Below, one piece after another: positions 31,897 to 39,043 of a stretch of 39,043 nucleotides of DNA. The stretch comes from an uncultured Ruminococcus sp. (GTDB lineage: Bacteria > Bacillota > Clostridia > Oscillospirales > Acutalibacteraceae), in contig CACXMR010000037.1 of the NCBI GenBank assembly GCA_902768825.1, forward strand, positions 1 through 39,043. Reading direction: 5' to 3'. The notes under the pieces are model-generated. The model saw only the letters and a list, made by a program, of their open reading frames with translations, did no database searches and had not been told where the DNA came from. Within the stretch, counting starts at the first letter, position 1, and each line of letters starts with the position of its first letter. The translations under genes were made by a program, and so were the position numbers.

Positions 31897-33102
31897 ATGA
31901 AGTTAGAACCCATCGTCACCTCTCTGCTTGACACCGACCTGTATAAGTTTAATATGGATCAGGTCATTTTCCACAAACACACCGATCTCTGCGGCGAATA
32001 CTATTTCAAGTGCCGCAATAAGGGCGTCACCTTTTCTGAGGATGTTGTCCGAGAGATCAACGAACAGATAGATCACCTGTGCACCCTCAGATTTTCCAAA
32101 GCCGAGCTTGACTATCTGCGGTCCATACGCTTCATCAAGCGTGATTACGTTGAGTTTCTCCGTCTGTGGAGACCTATCAGGGAATATGTCAATGTGACCC
32201 GAAGCGACAGCGGAGAGCTGGAGATCGTTGTAAACGGTCCGTTGTTTTCGGCAATGCAGTTTGAGATATATCTCCTTGAGATCGTAAACGAGGTTTATTT
32301 CAGGATGAACTTTGATTATGATAGCCTCAAGCGGTCCGCTGAGGAACGACTCGACCAGAAGATAAAGGATTTCAACTCCGGCAAATACACCTTCAAGTTT
32401 GCAGAATTCGGGTGCAGGAGAAGGCTCTCCAGGGAATGGGAGGACACCGTGGTCAGGCGCCTTACCAGCGAGACAAAAAACTGCGTAGGCACGTCAAACG
32501 TATACCTTGCCATGAAGTATGACCTCACTCCTATCGGCACCTATGCCCACGAGTTTGTCCAGATGTATCAGGGCATCGATCAGATACCCCTTGCCTACAC
32601 TAACCAGTACGCCATGAATGACTGGTACGACGAATACAAGGGCGACAACGGTACTGCATTGACCGACACCATAACCACAGATCTTTTCCTGCTGGACTTC
32701 AACCGCTCCATGGTAAACAACTACTCAGGTGTGCGGCACGACAGCGGCGATCCCTATGAGTGGGGCGAAAAAATGATCCGCCACTATGAGAAATACGGCG
32801 TTGACCCGAAGAGCAAGCTTCTGCTGTTCAGCGACAGTCTTGATTTTGACAAGGCTCAGAACCTTTATGACCACTTTATCGGAAGAACAAAGGTCTCCTT
32901 CGGCATCGGCACCTTCTGCTCCAACGATACCAGCGAAAACGCCCTTAACATCGTGATCAAGCTCCAGTATGTAAACGGCAGACCTGTAGCCAAGCTCTCT
33001 GACAACCCCGAAAAGGCAATGTGCCGTGACGCTGATTATCTTGATTATCTGAAAAGCTCGGTTGCCTTCCGCATCAAGCGTGAGGCCGACAGAAAGGAGT
33101 AA
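31897..33102 (+). CDS. pncB: Nicotinate phosphoribosyltransferase, 401 aa
   Basis: Makes nicotinate mononucleotide from nicotinate and PRPP with ATP, the entry step of the Preiss-Handler route to NAD. The Escherichia coli-type length and motifs are present: LLDTDLYKFNMDQVI (10-24), KFAEFGCRRRLSRE (167-180), GTSNVYLAMKYDLTPIGTYAHEFVQM with the phosphorylated His at about 218, and GVRHDSGDPYEWGEK plus LLLFSDSLDF. AAAGGA precedes ATG 31897 at about ten bases. pncA follows after four bases, so they form an operon. Its upstream region is the TAC-N5-GTA array; no clear single promoter can be picked out within it. Confidence 0.96.
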   Translation: MKLEPIVTSLLDTDLYKFNMDQVIFHKHTDLCGEYYFKCRNKGVTFSEDVVREINEQIDHLCTLRFSKAELDYLRSIRFIKRDYVEFLRLWRPIREYVNVTRSDSGELEIVVNGPLFSAMQFEIYLLEIVNEVYFRMNFDYDSLKRSAEERLDQKIKDFNSGKYTFKFAEFGCRRRLSREWEDTVVRRLTSETKNCVGTSNVYLAMKYDLTPIGTYAHEFVQMYQGIDQIPLAYTNQYAMNDWYDEYKGDNGTALTDTITTDLFLLDFNRSMVNNYSGVRHDSGDPYEWGEKMIRHYEKYGVDPKSKLLLFSDSLDFDKAQNLYDHFIGRTKVSFGIGTFCSNDTSENALNIVIKLQYVNGRPVAKLSDNPEKAMCRDADYLDYLKSSVAFRIKREADRKE

Positions 33103-33106
33103 TGAC

Positions 33107-33640
33107 ATGAAAAACATACTTGTAGTTGTAGATATGCAAAAGGACTTTGTTGACGGCGCCCTCGGATCTGCGGATGCCGTTGCCATCGTTCCGGCTGTAG
33201 TTAAAAAAATAGAAGGCTTTGAGGGAGATATCTATGCGACACTGGACACCCATTATGAGGATTATCTCAGCACCATGGAGGGCAAAAAACTCCCTGTGCC
33301 CCACTGCATAAAGGATACGGAGGGCTGGAAGCTGGACAGTGCCGTGGCTGAGGCTCTGAGCAAAAAAGCCTACACTCCGGTGGAGAAGCTTACCTTTGGT
33401 TCGGTCACACTGCCGCTGCTCATAGAAAGGGCAGCCGGCGGCGATGAGCTGAACATAGAGCTAATCGGTCTGTGCACGGATATATGCGTTGTATCCAATG
33501 CACTGCTGCTCAAGGCTCATTTCTGCGAATCAGAGATCACCGTTGACGCTGCCTGCTGTGCAGGTGTCACACCGGAAGCCCACAAAGCCGCCCTTGCAAC
33601 CATGAAAAGCTGCCACATCAATGTTATCAACGAAGTCTGA
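33107..33640 (+). CDS. pncA: Nicotinamidase (isochorismatase-like hydrolase), 177 aa
   Basis: Deamidates nicotinamide to nicotinate, feeding PncB. The catalytic triad is Asp9 (VVVDMQKDF), Lys94 (EKLTFGS) and Cys127 (GLCTDICVVSNAL). The metal ligands Asp47, His49 and His66 (TLDTHYEDYL; VPHC) are those of true nicotinamidases, which separates it from other isochorismatase-like enzymes. ATG 33107 has AAAGGAG eight bases upstream and is four bases after the pncB stop; an earlier in-frame start at 33062 would lie in pncB. Confidence 0.93.
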   Translation: MKNILVVVDMQKDFVDGALGSADAVAIVPAVVKKIEGFEGDIYATLDTHYEDYLSTMEGKKLPVPHCIKDTEGWKLDSAVAEALSKKAYTPVEKLTFGSVTLPLLIERAAGGDELNIELIGLCTDICVVSNALLLKAHFCESEITVDAACCAGVTPEAHKAALATMKSCHINVINEV

Positions 33641-33666
33641 TCCAACCATTAAACACAGGAAAGGCG

Positions 33667-35703
33667 GTGAAGCCCTTGGCGTCTTTGTTCAGGCTCCCTC
33701 TGACCCGGCTTGATAAAATAGGCCCCAAAAAATCCGAACAGTTCCGCAAGCTTGGCATAGACAGCGTAGGCGCACTGCTGAGGTTTTATCCAAGGACATA
33801 CGAGGATTGGAGCAATCCCTGCAAAATAGCCGAGGCTCCCCCGGGTGAGAGCGTTTGTGTCCGTGGCACTGTGGAAAGCGTCCGTTCGCCTGCCCGCATC
33901 CGTGGCAATATGACAGTATTCCGGCTTGTGGTGACAGACGGGGACAGCTATATGACCGTCACCTTCTTTAACCAGAAGTACACCTTTGAGCGCATCAGGT
34001 CAGGGGGAGAGTTCATATTCTACGGCACTGTAAAAAAATCTCCCTCAGGCTATGAGATGACCTCGCCCCAGGTTGACGAGCCTTCAAATGCCGTCATCCG
34101 CCCGATTTATCAGCAAACCTCAGAGCTTGGCAGCCGTCAGATCGAAAGGGCTATGCGTCAGGCCGTGGCAATGCTTCCGGAACGGATCAACGACCCCATT
34201 CCCGAAAGCATCCGTGAGGAATACGGGCTTTGCGGGCTGGACTTTGCCATAAGAAACATCCATTTCCCGAAGGACCCCGCCGCCTGTGAGACGGCAAGGA
34301 AACGACTTGTATTTGAGGAGCTGTTTGTGCTGCAGTTAGGGATAGGTCTGAGGATCAGCGGCAGGCTGACCGTTTCCGGCCACAGGATAGAACGGGATCA
34401 CACCGAGGAATTCTTTTCACACCTGCCCTATTCCCCCACCGGCGCCCAGCGGAGAGTCATTTCCCAGTGCATAGCCGACATGACAGCGGGCACACGCCCC
34501 ATGAACAGGCTCATACAGGGGGACGTAGGCAGCGGAAAAACCGCAGTCGCCGCAGCAGTGTGCCATACCGCCGCCAAAAACGGCCTGCAATGCGCTTTTA
34601 TGGTGCCCACAGAGATACTTGCCGAACAGCATTATCATAGTCTCAAAGGACTTTTTGACGCCACAGGGCTGCACACCGCTCTCCTCACAGGCTCGACAAA
34701 GCGTTCCGAAAGGGAGCAGATACTAAGCGACCTGCAGAGCGGCAAAACAGACATACTCATCGGCACCCATGCATTGATATCAGATAATGTGGAGTTTCAT
34801 AACCTTGGCCTTGTGGTGACAGACGAACAGCACCGGTTCGGTGTTGCCCAGAGATACGCCCTGACCTCAAAGGGCACCCACCCCCATGTAATCGTAATGT
34901 CCGCCACGCCCATACCAAGGACCCTTGCGCTGATGATCTTCGGCGAGCTTGATCTCTCTGTCATCGATGAAATGCCGCCGGGGCGCCAGACCACAGACAC
35001 CTATCTTATCGACGGCGGGAAGCGCAGCCGGATGTATGGCTTTATCAGGAAGCAGATCGACAAGGGCAATCAGTGCTATATTGTCTGTCCCCTGGTGGAA
35101 CAAAGCGACAGCGACCTCTTATCCGCAGAGGAACACGCCTTAAAGCTGAGGGAGACAATTCTCTCCGATTGCCGGATCGACGTTTTGCACGGGCGCATGA
35201 AGCCGGCAGAAAAAGAGAGGATCATGGCTTCTTTTGCCGCCGGAGAAACGGACATTCTCGTGTCCACAACCGTCATAGAGGTAGGCGTAAACGTACCCAA
35301 CGCCACTGTCATGGTGATCGAAAACGCCGAGCGCTTCGGGCTTTCTCAGCTGCATCAGCTCAGGGGGCGTGTCGGCAGGGGCGCTGATAAGTCATACTGC
35401 ATTATGATATCCGACTCCTCATCTCCGGCGACGCTGGAACGTCTGCGAGTCATGTGCAGGACGAATGATGGGTTTGTCATTGCTGACGAAGATTTACGTC
35501 TGCGAGGGCCGGGAGATTTCTTTGGAACACGCCAGCATGGTCTTCCCGTACTACGCACCGCCAGGCTCACGGACATGGTATCGGTAGAATCCGCCCGTGA
35601 TGCTGCCCGCAGTCTGCTTGCCACTGACCCCACGCTTTCGCTAAAGGAACACGCCGCCCTGCGGTTTGAAGTCACCCGTCTCTTTAGCGGAGCCGGCTCG
35701 TAG
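33667..35703 (+). CDS. recG: ATP-dependent DNA helicase RecG, about 678 aa
   Basis: Branch-migration helicase that remodels stalled forks and Holliday junctions. The N-terminal wedge/OB domain (IGPKKSEQFRKLGIDSVGALLRFYPRTYEDWS; GTVESV...VTFFNQKY) is followed by the helicase core: GDVGSGKT Walker A near residue 285, TDEQHRFG box near 386, MSATPIPRTLALMIFGELDLS, and QLRGRVGRGADKSYC. The start is either GTG 33667 or TTG 33676; AAAGG at about 33659-33664 fits the TTG better by spacing. It follows pncA by 26 bases and may share its transcript. Confidence 0.96.
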   Translation: MKPLASLFRLPLTRLDKIGPKKSEQFRKLGIDSVGALLRFYPRTYEDWSNPCKIAEAPPGESVCVRGTVESVRSPARIRGNMTVFRLVVTDGDSYMTVTFFNQKYTFERIRSGGEFIFYGTVKKSPSGYEMTSPQVDEPSNAVIRPIYQQTSELGSRQIERAMRQAVAMLPERINDPIPESIREEYGLCGLDFAIRNIHFPKDPAACETARKRLVFEELFVLQLGIGLRISGRLTVSGHRIERDHTEEFFSHLPYSPTGAQRRVISQCIADMTAGTRPMNRLIQGDVGSGKTAVAAAVCHTAAKNGLQCAFMVPTEILAEQHYHSLKGLFDATGLHTALLTGSTKRSEREQILSDLQSGKTDILIGTHALISDNVEFHNLGLVVTDEQHRFGVAQRYALTSKGTHPHVIVMSATPIPRTLALMIFGELDLSVIDEMPPGRQTTDTYLIDGGKRSRMYGFIRKQIDKGNQCYIVCPLVEQSDSDLLSAEEHALKLRETILSDCRIDVLHGRMKPAEKERIMASFAAGETDILVSTTVIEVGVNVPNATVMVIENAERFGLSQLHQLRGRVGRGADKSYCIMISDSSSPATLERLRVMCRTNDGFVIADEDLRLRGPGDFFGTRQHGLPVLRTARLTDMVSVESARDAARSLLATDPTLSLKEHAALRFEVTRLFSGAGS

Positions 35704-35707
35704 TTGT

Positions 35708-35864
35708 TCCCAAAAACGACAACACAAAAGTTTTGGTCAAGCTTTTTCAAAAGCTTGCGGTTTCCAAAGGCAGAGCCTTTGGTCGCTCTCCGCAGAGAGC
35801 GAAATCCAAAGGGGTTCGGGGGCGAAAGCCCCTGACATCTTAATGCTCCAGCCTGATTCCGGAA
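35708..35864 (+). repeat. Dispersed repeat, family A copy 2
   Basis: Same order of blocks as 23709-23875 (AAAACGACAACACAAAAGTT, AAGCTTTTTCAAAAGCTT, CGCTCTCCGCAGAGAGCG, GGGGGCGAAAGCCCC). Bases 35765-35864 are identical, in inverse orientation, to 38944-39043 over 100 bases. It begins five bases after the recG stop. Confidence 0.92.
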
Positions 35865-35874
35865 ATTTTCTTGT

Positions 35875-36192
35875 CGGGTGCGCCCGACTTCGCATTGCAC
35901 ACTCCACTCCGTTCCGTTCTGTGTACAAGCCAAAACTGCACTCTTGTTTGCGGGGGCAGATAAGTACTCCCTCCGCCACGGCTTGCCGCCGTGCCACCTC
36001 CCTCAAGGAGGGAGGCAATCTAAGTCCCCCTCTTTGAGGGGATGTCAGCAAAGCTGACAGGGGAAGTTCCTCGGCAGCTTGCCGCCGTGCTTCCTCACGT
36101 CAGCAGAATAATTCGTCCAGGAACGTAACAAGGGGACGGCCTCTTTCCCAGGCCGTCCCCTCTTCAAAAACAGTCCACCGGACCGTTTTTTC
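35875..36192. other. Hairpin-rich repeat spacer between recG and the sirtuin gene
   Basis: Non-coding. 35880-35955 is a relative of the 140-base block at 29279. Then several short palindromes follow: CACGGCTTGCCGCCGTG, CCTCCCTCAAGGAGGGAGG, CCCCTCTTTGAGGGG and TGTCAGCAAAGCTGACA, like a repeat I recall as common in gut Firmicutes. A perfect 12-bp stem at 36131-36142/36150-36161 and an AAAAAC-AGTCC/GGACC-GTTTTTT hairpin at about 36165-36190 could end transcription in either direction. Confidence 0.7.
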
Positions 36193-36214
36193 ATTCACCC
36201 CTTGCCGAGGGATT

Positions 36215-36331
36215 CCCCATGCAAGAGCTTTTCGCTGTCTGCGGACAGCGAGCAGGGACGCCGTCCCTGCACCCTGCAAGCTTTTGAAAAAGCTTGAGCA
36301 AAACTTTGCTGTTGTCGTTCTTGGGCAGTAC
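36215..36331 (-). repeat. Dispersed repeat, family A partial inverted copy
   Basis: Read on the minus strand it starts AAGAACGACAACAGCAAAGTT, then AAGCTTTTTCAAAAGCTT and a diverged CGCTGTCCGCAGACAGCG. A GGGACGCCGTCCC hairpin takes the place of the GGGGCAGCGCCCC block. It begins about 20 bases after the sirtuin stop. Confidence 0.75.
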
Positions 36332-36351
36332 TATCAGCCGCTTCCGACAGA

Positions 36352-37068
36352 TCAATATGGCACTACGGCGTCCAACACCTGACCGATGGGGTCACGGATG
36401 ACGATATCCGCCTGATTGTCAAAGGATGTTGCGGACTTGTTTATCAGGACGATCTTGCTTCCGTTGAAATAATTCAGGAACCCTGCCGCAGGATAAACAT
36501 TCAGTGAGGTGCCGCCGATGATGATTACGTCAGCCTTCGATATGGCCCGGACTGCGCCGCTCACGGTCTTGTCGTCAAGCCCCTCCTCATAGAGCACCAC
36601 ATCGGGCTTTATGATGCCGCCGCAGGTACACTTGGGAATGTCCTTGGTGTCGGTGACGGCTGACAGATCGTAAAACTTGTGACACTTCATGCAGTAGTTT
36701 CTCAGGACAGAACCGTGAAGCTCATAGACCTTTTTGCTCCCTGCGGCCTGGTGCAGACCGTCGATATTCTGAGTGACTACGGCTCTGAGCTTGCCCTGCT
36801 GCTCCAGCCTTGCAAGAGCCAGATGAGCCTTGTTGGGCTTTGCCGAGGTGCAGATCATCTTTTCACGGTAAAAATCATAAAACTCCCCTGTTTTTGTCAT
36901 AAAGAAGCTGTGGCTCAGAATGGTCTCCGGCGGATACTTATACTTCTGGTTATAAAGGCCGTCAACGCTCCTGAAATCAGGAATACCGCTTTCCGTTGAC
37001 ACTCCTGCTCCGCCAAAAAACACAATGTTGTCACTCTTCTCGATCACCGTTTTCAGTTCATCATACAT
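36352..37068 (-). CDS. cobB: NAD-dependent protein deacylase, Sir2 family, 238 aa
   Basis: Removes acyl groups from lysines, consuming NAD and releasing nicotinamide and O-acyl-ADP-ribose. All core motifs are present: GAGVSTESGIPDFRS (20-34), TQNIDGLH (99-106), catalytic His118 in ELHGS, zinc cysteines 126/129 and 147/149, and GGTSLNVYPA. At the position where CobB/SIRT5 desuccinylases have Tyr-x-x-Arg this protein has Tyr64-x-x-Tyr67, so simple deacetylase activity is more likely. ATG 37068 has GGGGAGGG upstream and is 33 bases after the transglutaminase stop, so the two are probably one transcript. Confidence 0.95.
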   Translation of the reverse strand: MYDELKTVIEKSDNIVFFGGAGVSTESGIPDFRSVDGLYNQKYKYPPETILSHSFFMTKTGEFYDFYREKMICTSAKPNKAHLALARLEQQGKLRAVVTQNIDGLHQAAGSKKVYELHGSVLRNYCMKCHKFYDLSAVTDTKDIPKCTCGGIIKPDVVLYEEGLDDKTVSGAVRAISKADVIIIGGTSLNVYPAAGFLNYFNGSKIVLINKSATSFDNQADIVIRDPIGQVLDAVVPY

Positions 37069-37101
37069 TACGCTCGTCCCTCCCCTGAAATATTTACTCC
37101 G

Positions 37102-38832
37102 TCAGTTAACCATAACCTTTGCTTCCACAAGGAAATAACCGTTGATCTTCCATTCTGTGCTGCTCAGGCTCAGTCTATAGTCGCCCGCAGGCATATTGTC
37201 CTGCACCATCTGAAGCACCTTGCTGCTTGAATCGGTCTTATAGATAAACTTATAGGTCTGAGATACAGTCGCTGACATACTCTGTATTGAAAGCTTGAAT
37301 TTTGTGTCGGTATCGCACAGATAGGTTTTTGGGCAATCCTTCCTCTCCAGCTCGACAAGACCCGAAAGCAGCTTGTCTACAGGCTGGGCGGCTGTGCAGG
37401 TATTTTTGGTGCTTTGGGCCACATGGTCCTTGTTCATTACAGAGTCGGGAATGAGGAAGTAGTTATAATAGAGATTGTTCCCCGCTGAATTGCCCTCTGT
37501 AGGATCATCCCATGTCACATCAAGATTGTACCACTTGCCGTCAACCTTCACCTGGTTCCACGCATGGATTTCGGAGCCGGTAGAGCTGTAGCCTATGCCT
37601 GTCACACGGTTAACGCTAAGACCCGCTTGCTTTGCCATAGCCTCAAACGCCTTGGAGTAGCCGTCGCACACGGCAACGTGAGTCTCAAACAGTCCCTCCG
37701 CAGTAAAGGATGTTGCAGGTACTTTTCCTGTTATCACTCCGATTGTATCATACTGGGTGTTGTTGATTATCCAGTCGTGAATAGCCTTAACCTTTTCATA
37801 CTCACTCATTCCGGCTTTGATAATAGTGCTGTTGATCGCCGCCACCTTGCCCTCAAGACCTGCGACATTGACCGTTACCGTTAAGGTCTTGCTGACCACA
37901 TTGCCTGCGCTGTCCTTAGCCTTGACAAGCACCTGATAGGTTCCCGCATCGGGCATAGTCATCTTGTAGATTGTAGTGGTGCTGTAACCCTTTAACAGCA
38001 TCCAGGTCGTCTCGCCCTTAGCCCTGTAGGAATAGGAATAAGTATATCCGCCAAAGCCGCCTGTTGCAGCAGCCTTCACGCTGACAGTCCCGCCCTTTTC
38101 CACTACGGTCTTGCTGACCGTAGAGTTATTGACCAGCCTGTTAAGGACATTGAGCTTATAGGTCTTTTTGGCAATGCCGCCCACAGGACTCTTGACCTTT
38201 ATCATCAGGTCATAGTCGCCCTTTTCTGTGGGCTTGAATGTCGCCGTCTTGCTGTCAGAATACTTCTGCAGGGTCTTCCATGTTGTGGCTCCGGTCTTTT
38301 TGTAATAATATGCATATTCATAGCTGCCGCTTCCGCCGCTTGCATAGCCCTTCATGGTCACCGATGACCCAAGAGCTATCTTGTCCTTGGAAACCGTGCT
38401 CTTGTTGACCAGCGGTGCATAGACCTTCAGATAAAGCGTCTTGACGTAGATTTTTCCTTTTGCGTCCTTTGCATAAACCTTTATATCGTAGTTTGTTGCC
38501 GCCGCAGGGGTAATCTTCACGCTGGTTGTGCTGCTGTAGCCCTTAATTTTCATCCATGTATCGGACGAATGCTTCTTGTAATAGTACGCATAGTTATAAA
38601 CGCTGCCTGTGGTGCCCATCTTGCCATAAACAGTAACGCTTGAGCCTTTGGTTATTGCCGTTGCACTGAGAAAAGACTGATTTGCCAGAGTTGCCTTGGT
38701 CTGTGCTGTCGAAGTCTGTGCCGCACTCACCTCAGGAGAAACATTCCCATTGAACGCAGCGGCTCCTCCCATAACCACAAGCGCCGCCATGAGCACAGAA
38801 ACCGACCTCTTCACAAATTTACTTCTGACCAT
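37102..38832 (-). CDS. Secreted transglutaminase-like protein with three beta-sandwich repeats, 576 aa
   Basis: A signal peptide (MVRSKFVKRS then VSVLMAALVVMGGAAAF; cleavage probably near SAA, about 35-40) exports it. Three repeats of about 90 residues follow (about 50-325), each with the pattern YxYYYKK..TTWxxLKxYS and a closing DGxYxVxVKAKDxxG, similar to the Y_Y_Y or Ig-like folds. A transglutaminase/protease core has Cys about 389 in HVAVCDGYSKAFEAMAKQAG, His about 423 in EIHAWNQVKVDGKWYNLDVTWDD, and the Asp of LDVTW. The C-terminal 80 residues are a further beta domain. Such proteins may act on the cell wall or extracellular proteins; the substrate is unknown. AGGAGGGG precedes ATG 38832. 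Confidence 0.9.
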   Translation of the reverse strand: MVRSKFVKRSVSVLMAALVVMGGAAAFNGNVSPEVSAAQTSTAQTKATLANQSFLSATAITKGSSVTVYGKMGTTGSVYNYAYYYKKHSSDTWMKIKGYSSTTSVKITPAAATNYDIKVYAKDAKGKIYVKTLYLKVYAPLVNKSTVSKDKIALGSSVTMKGYASGGSGSYEYAYYYKKTGATTWKTLQKYSDSKTATFKPTEKGDYDLMIKVKSPVGGIAKKTYKLNVLNRLVNNSTVSKTVVEKGGTVSVKAAATGGFGGYTYSYSYRAKGETTWMLLKGYSTTTIYKMTMPDAGTYQVLVKAKDSAGNVVSKTLTVTVNVAGLEGKVAAINSTIIKAGMSEYEKVKAIHDWIINNTQYDTIGVITGKVPATSFTAEGLFETHVAVCDGYSKAFEAMAKQAGLSVNRVTGIGYSSTGSEIHAWNQVKVDGKWYNLDVTWDDPTEGNSAGNNLYYNYFLIPDSVMNKDHVAQSTKNTCTAAQPVDKLLSGLVELERKDCPKTYLCDTDTKFKLSIQSMSATVSQTYKFIYKTDSSSKVLQMVQDNMPAGDYRLSLSSTEWKINGYFLVEAKVMVN

Positions 38833-38862
38833 TTTTATCCCCTCCTTTTGTTGGTTATATTA

Positions 38863-38891
38863 ATTATATACAATAATTCTGATTATTTCAA
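38863..38891 (-). promoter_or_regulatory. Promoter of the transglutaminase-sirtuin pair
   Basis: On the minus strand TTGAAA (38886-38891), 17 bases, perfect TATAAT (38863-38868), with a short leader of about 25 bases to ATG 38832. Confidence 0.82.
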
Positions 38892-38927
38892 CAGGATTAT
38901 CCTTTCAGAGAAATATTTTCTTTCACA

Positions 38928-39043
38928 AAAAAAACCTGATCCCTTCCGGAATCAGGCTGGAGCATTAAGATGTCAGGGGCTTTCGCCCCCGAACCCCTTT
39001 GGATTTCGCTCTCTGCGGAGAGCGACCAAAGGCTCTGCCTTTG
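38928..39043 (-). repeat. Dispersed repeat, family A inverted copy, cut by the window end
   Basis: 38944-39043 is the reverse complement of 35765-35864 without a mismatch. On the minus strand its last part, CCTGATTCC, GGAA, GGGATCAGG and then eight T (to about 38929), forms a terminator for a minus-strand gene lying beyond the window. Confidence 0.93.

Noticed and set aside
35355-35933. 192-residue minus-strand frame at the recG end
   Set aside because: It spans the antisense of recG and a dispersed repeat, and no start signal is present.

Overview
The window reads as a chromosomal segment of a Gram-positive, probably spore-forming gut Clostridium, most like Ruminococcus and other Oscillospiraceae. 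Supporting signs are a ymdB-spoVS-fakA cluster, strong purine-rich ribosome binding sites with ATG, GTG and TTG starts, sigma-A promoters with 16-18 base spacers, zinc-ribbon and BspA-type surface-protein architectures, and GC-rich hairpin repeats of the kind common in gut Firmicutes. The genus is inferred from gene style only. No phage structural genes, transposases, rRNA operon or CRISPR array are visible.

Layout. 1-1620: a lone zeta-toxin-like P-loop kinase, then about 870 bases without a convincing gene but with a good promoter and a chain of hairpins, ending at tRNA-Arg(ACG). 1737-5930: an envelope-polymer pair, a YidC/Oxa1 domain fused to an alkaline-phosphatase/sulfatase-superfamily domain, then a CDP-glycerol glycerophosphotransferase-like protein. 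Both are interrupted by the same kind of -1 frameshift in an A7 tract. 5963-9093 (minus strand): an NCS1-family transporter coupled to a 59-residue one-helix protein that appears unannotated, a 71-residue protein, and a left-handed beta-helix acyltransferase. 9140-16926 (plus): a YfbK-like VWA protein, an HPr protein, a two-gene version of the large 2-hydroxyacyl-CoA dehydratase activase/dehydratase protein separated by a dispersed repeat, and a sugar-phosphate transferase. 16965-19135 (minus): a GGDEF(degenerate)-EAL c-di-GMP phosphodiesterase. 19420-23954 (plus): a zinc-ribbon/BspA leucine-rich-repeat protein with internal tandem repeats, and two proteins of unknown function. 24219-27139 (minus): ymdB, spoVS, fakA. 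27252-35703 (plus): a zinc-ribbon membrane protein, type-4 uracil-DNA glycosylase, PduL, pncB, pncA, recG. 36352-38891 (minus): a secreted transglutaminase-like protein followed by a sirtuin.

Two themes link genes. First, pncA and pncB salvage nicotinamide to nicotinate mononucleotide, and the nearby sirtuin consumes NAD and releases nicotinamide. The 640 bases before pncB carry at least 20 exact copies of the dyad TAC-N5-GTA (plus four near copies), the most striking unexplained signal here. Second, the 1.8-5.9 kb pair suggests a teichoic-acid-like polymer, and its two A7 frameshifts raise the question of programmed frameshifting, phase variation or base-calling error.

Intergenic spaces from 14.5 kb on hold mosaic, hairpin-rich dispersed repeats. 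Two copies form a 100-base perfect inverted repeat around the transglutaminase-sirtuin pair, and the window ends inside one copy.
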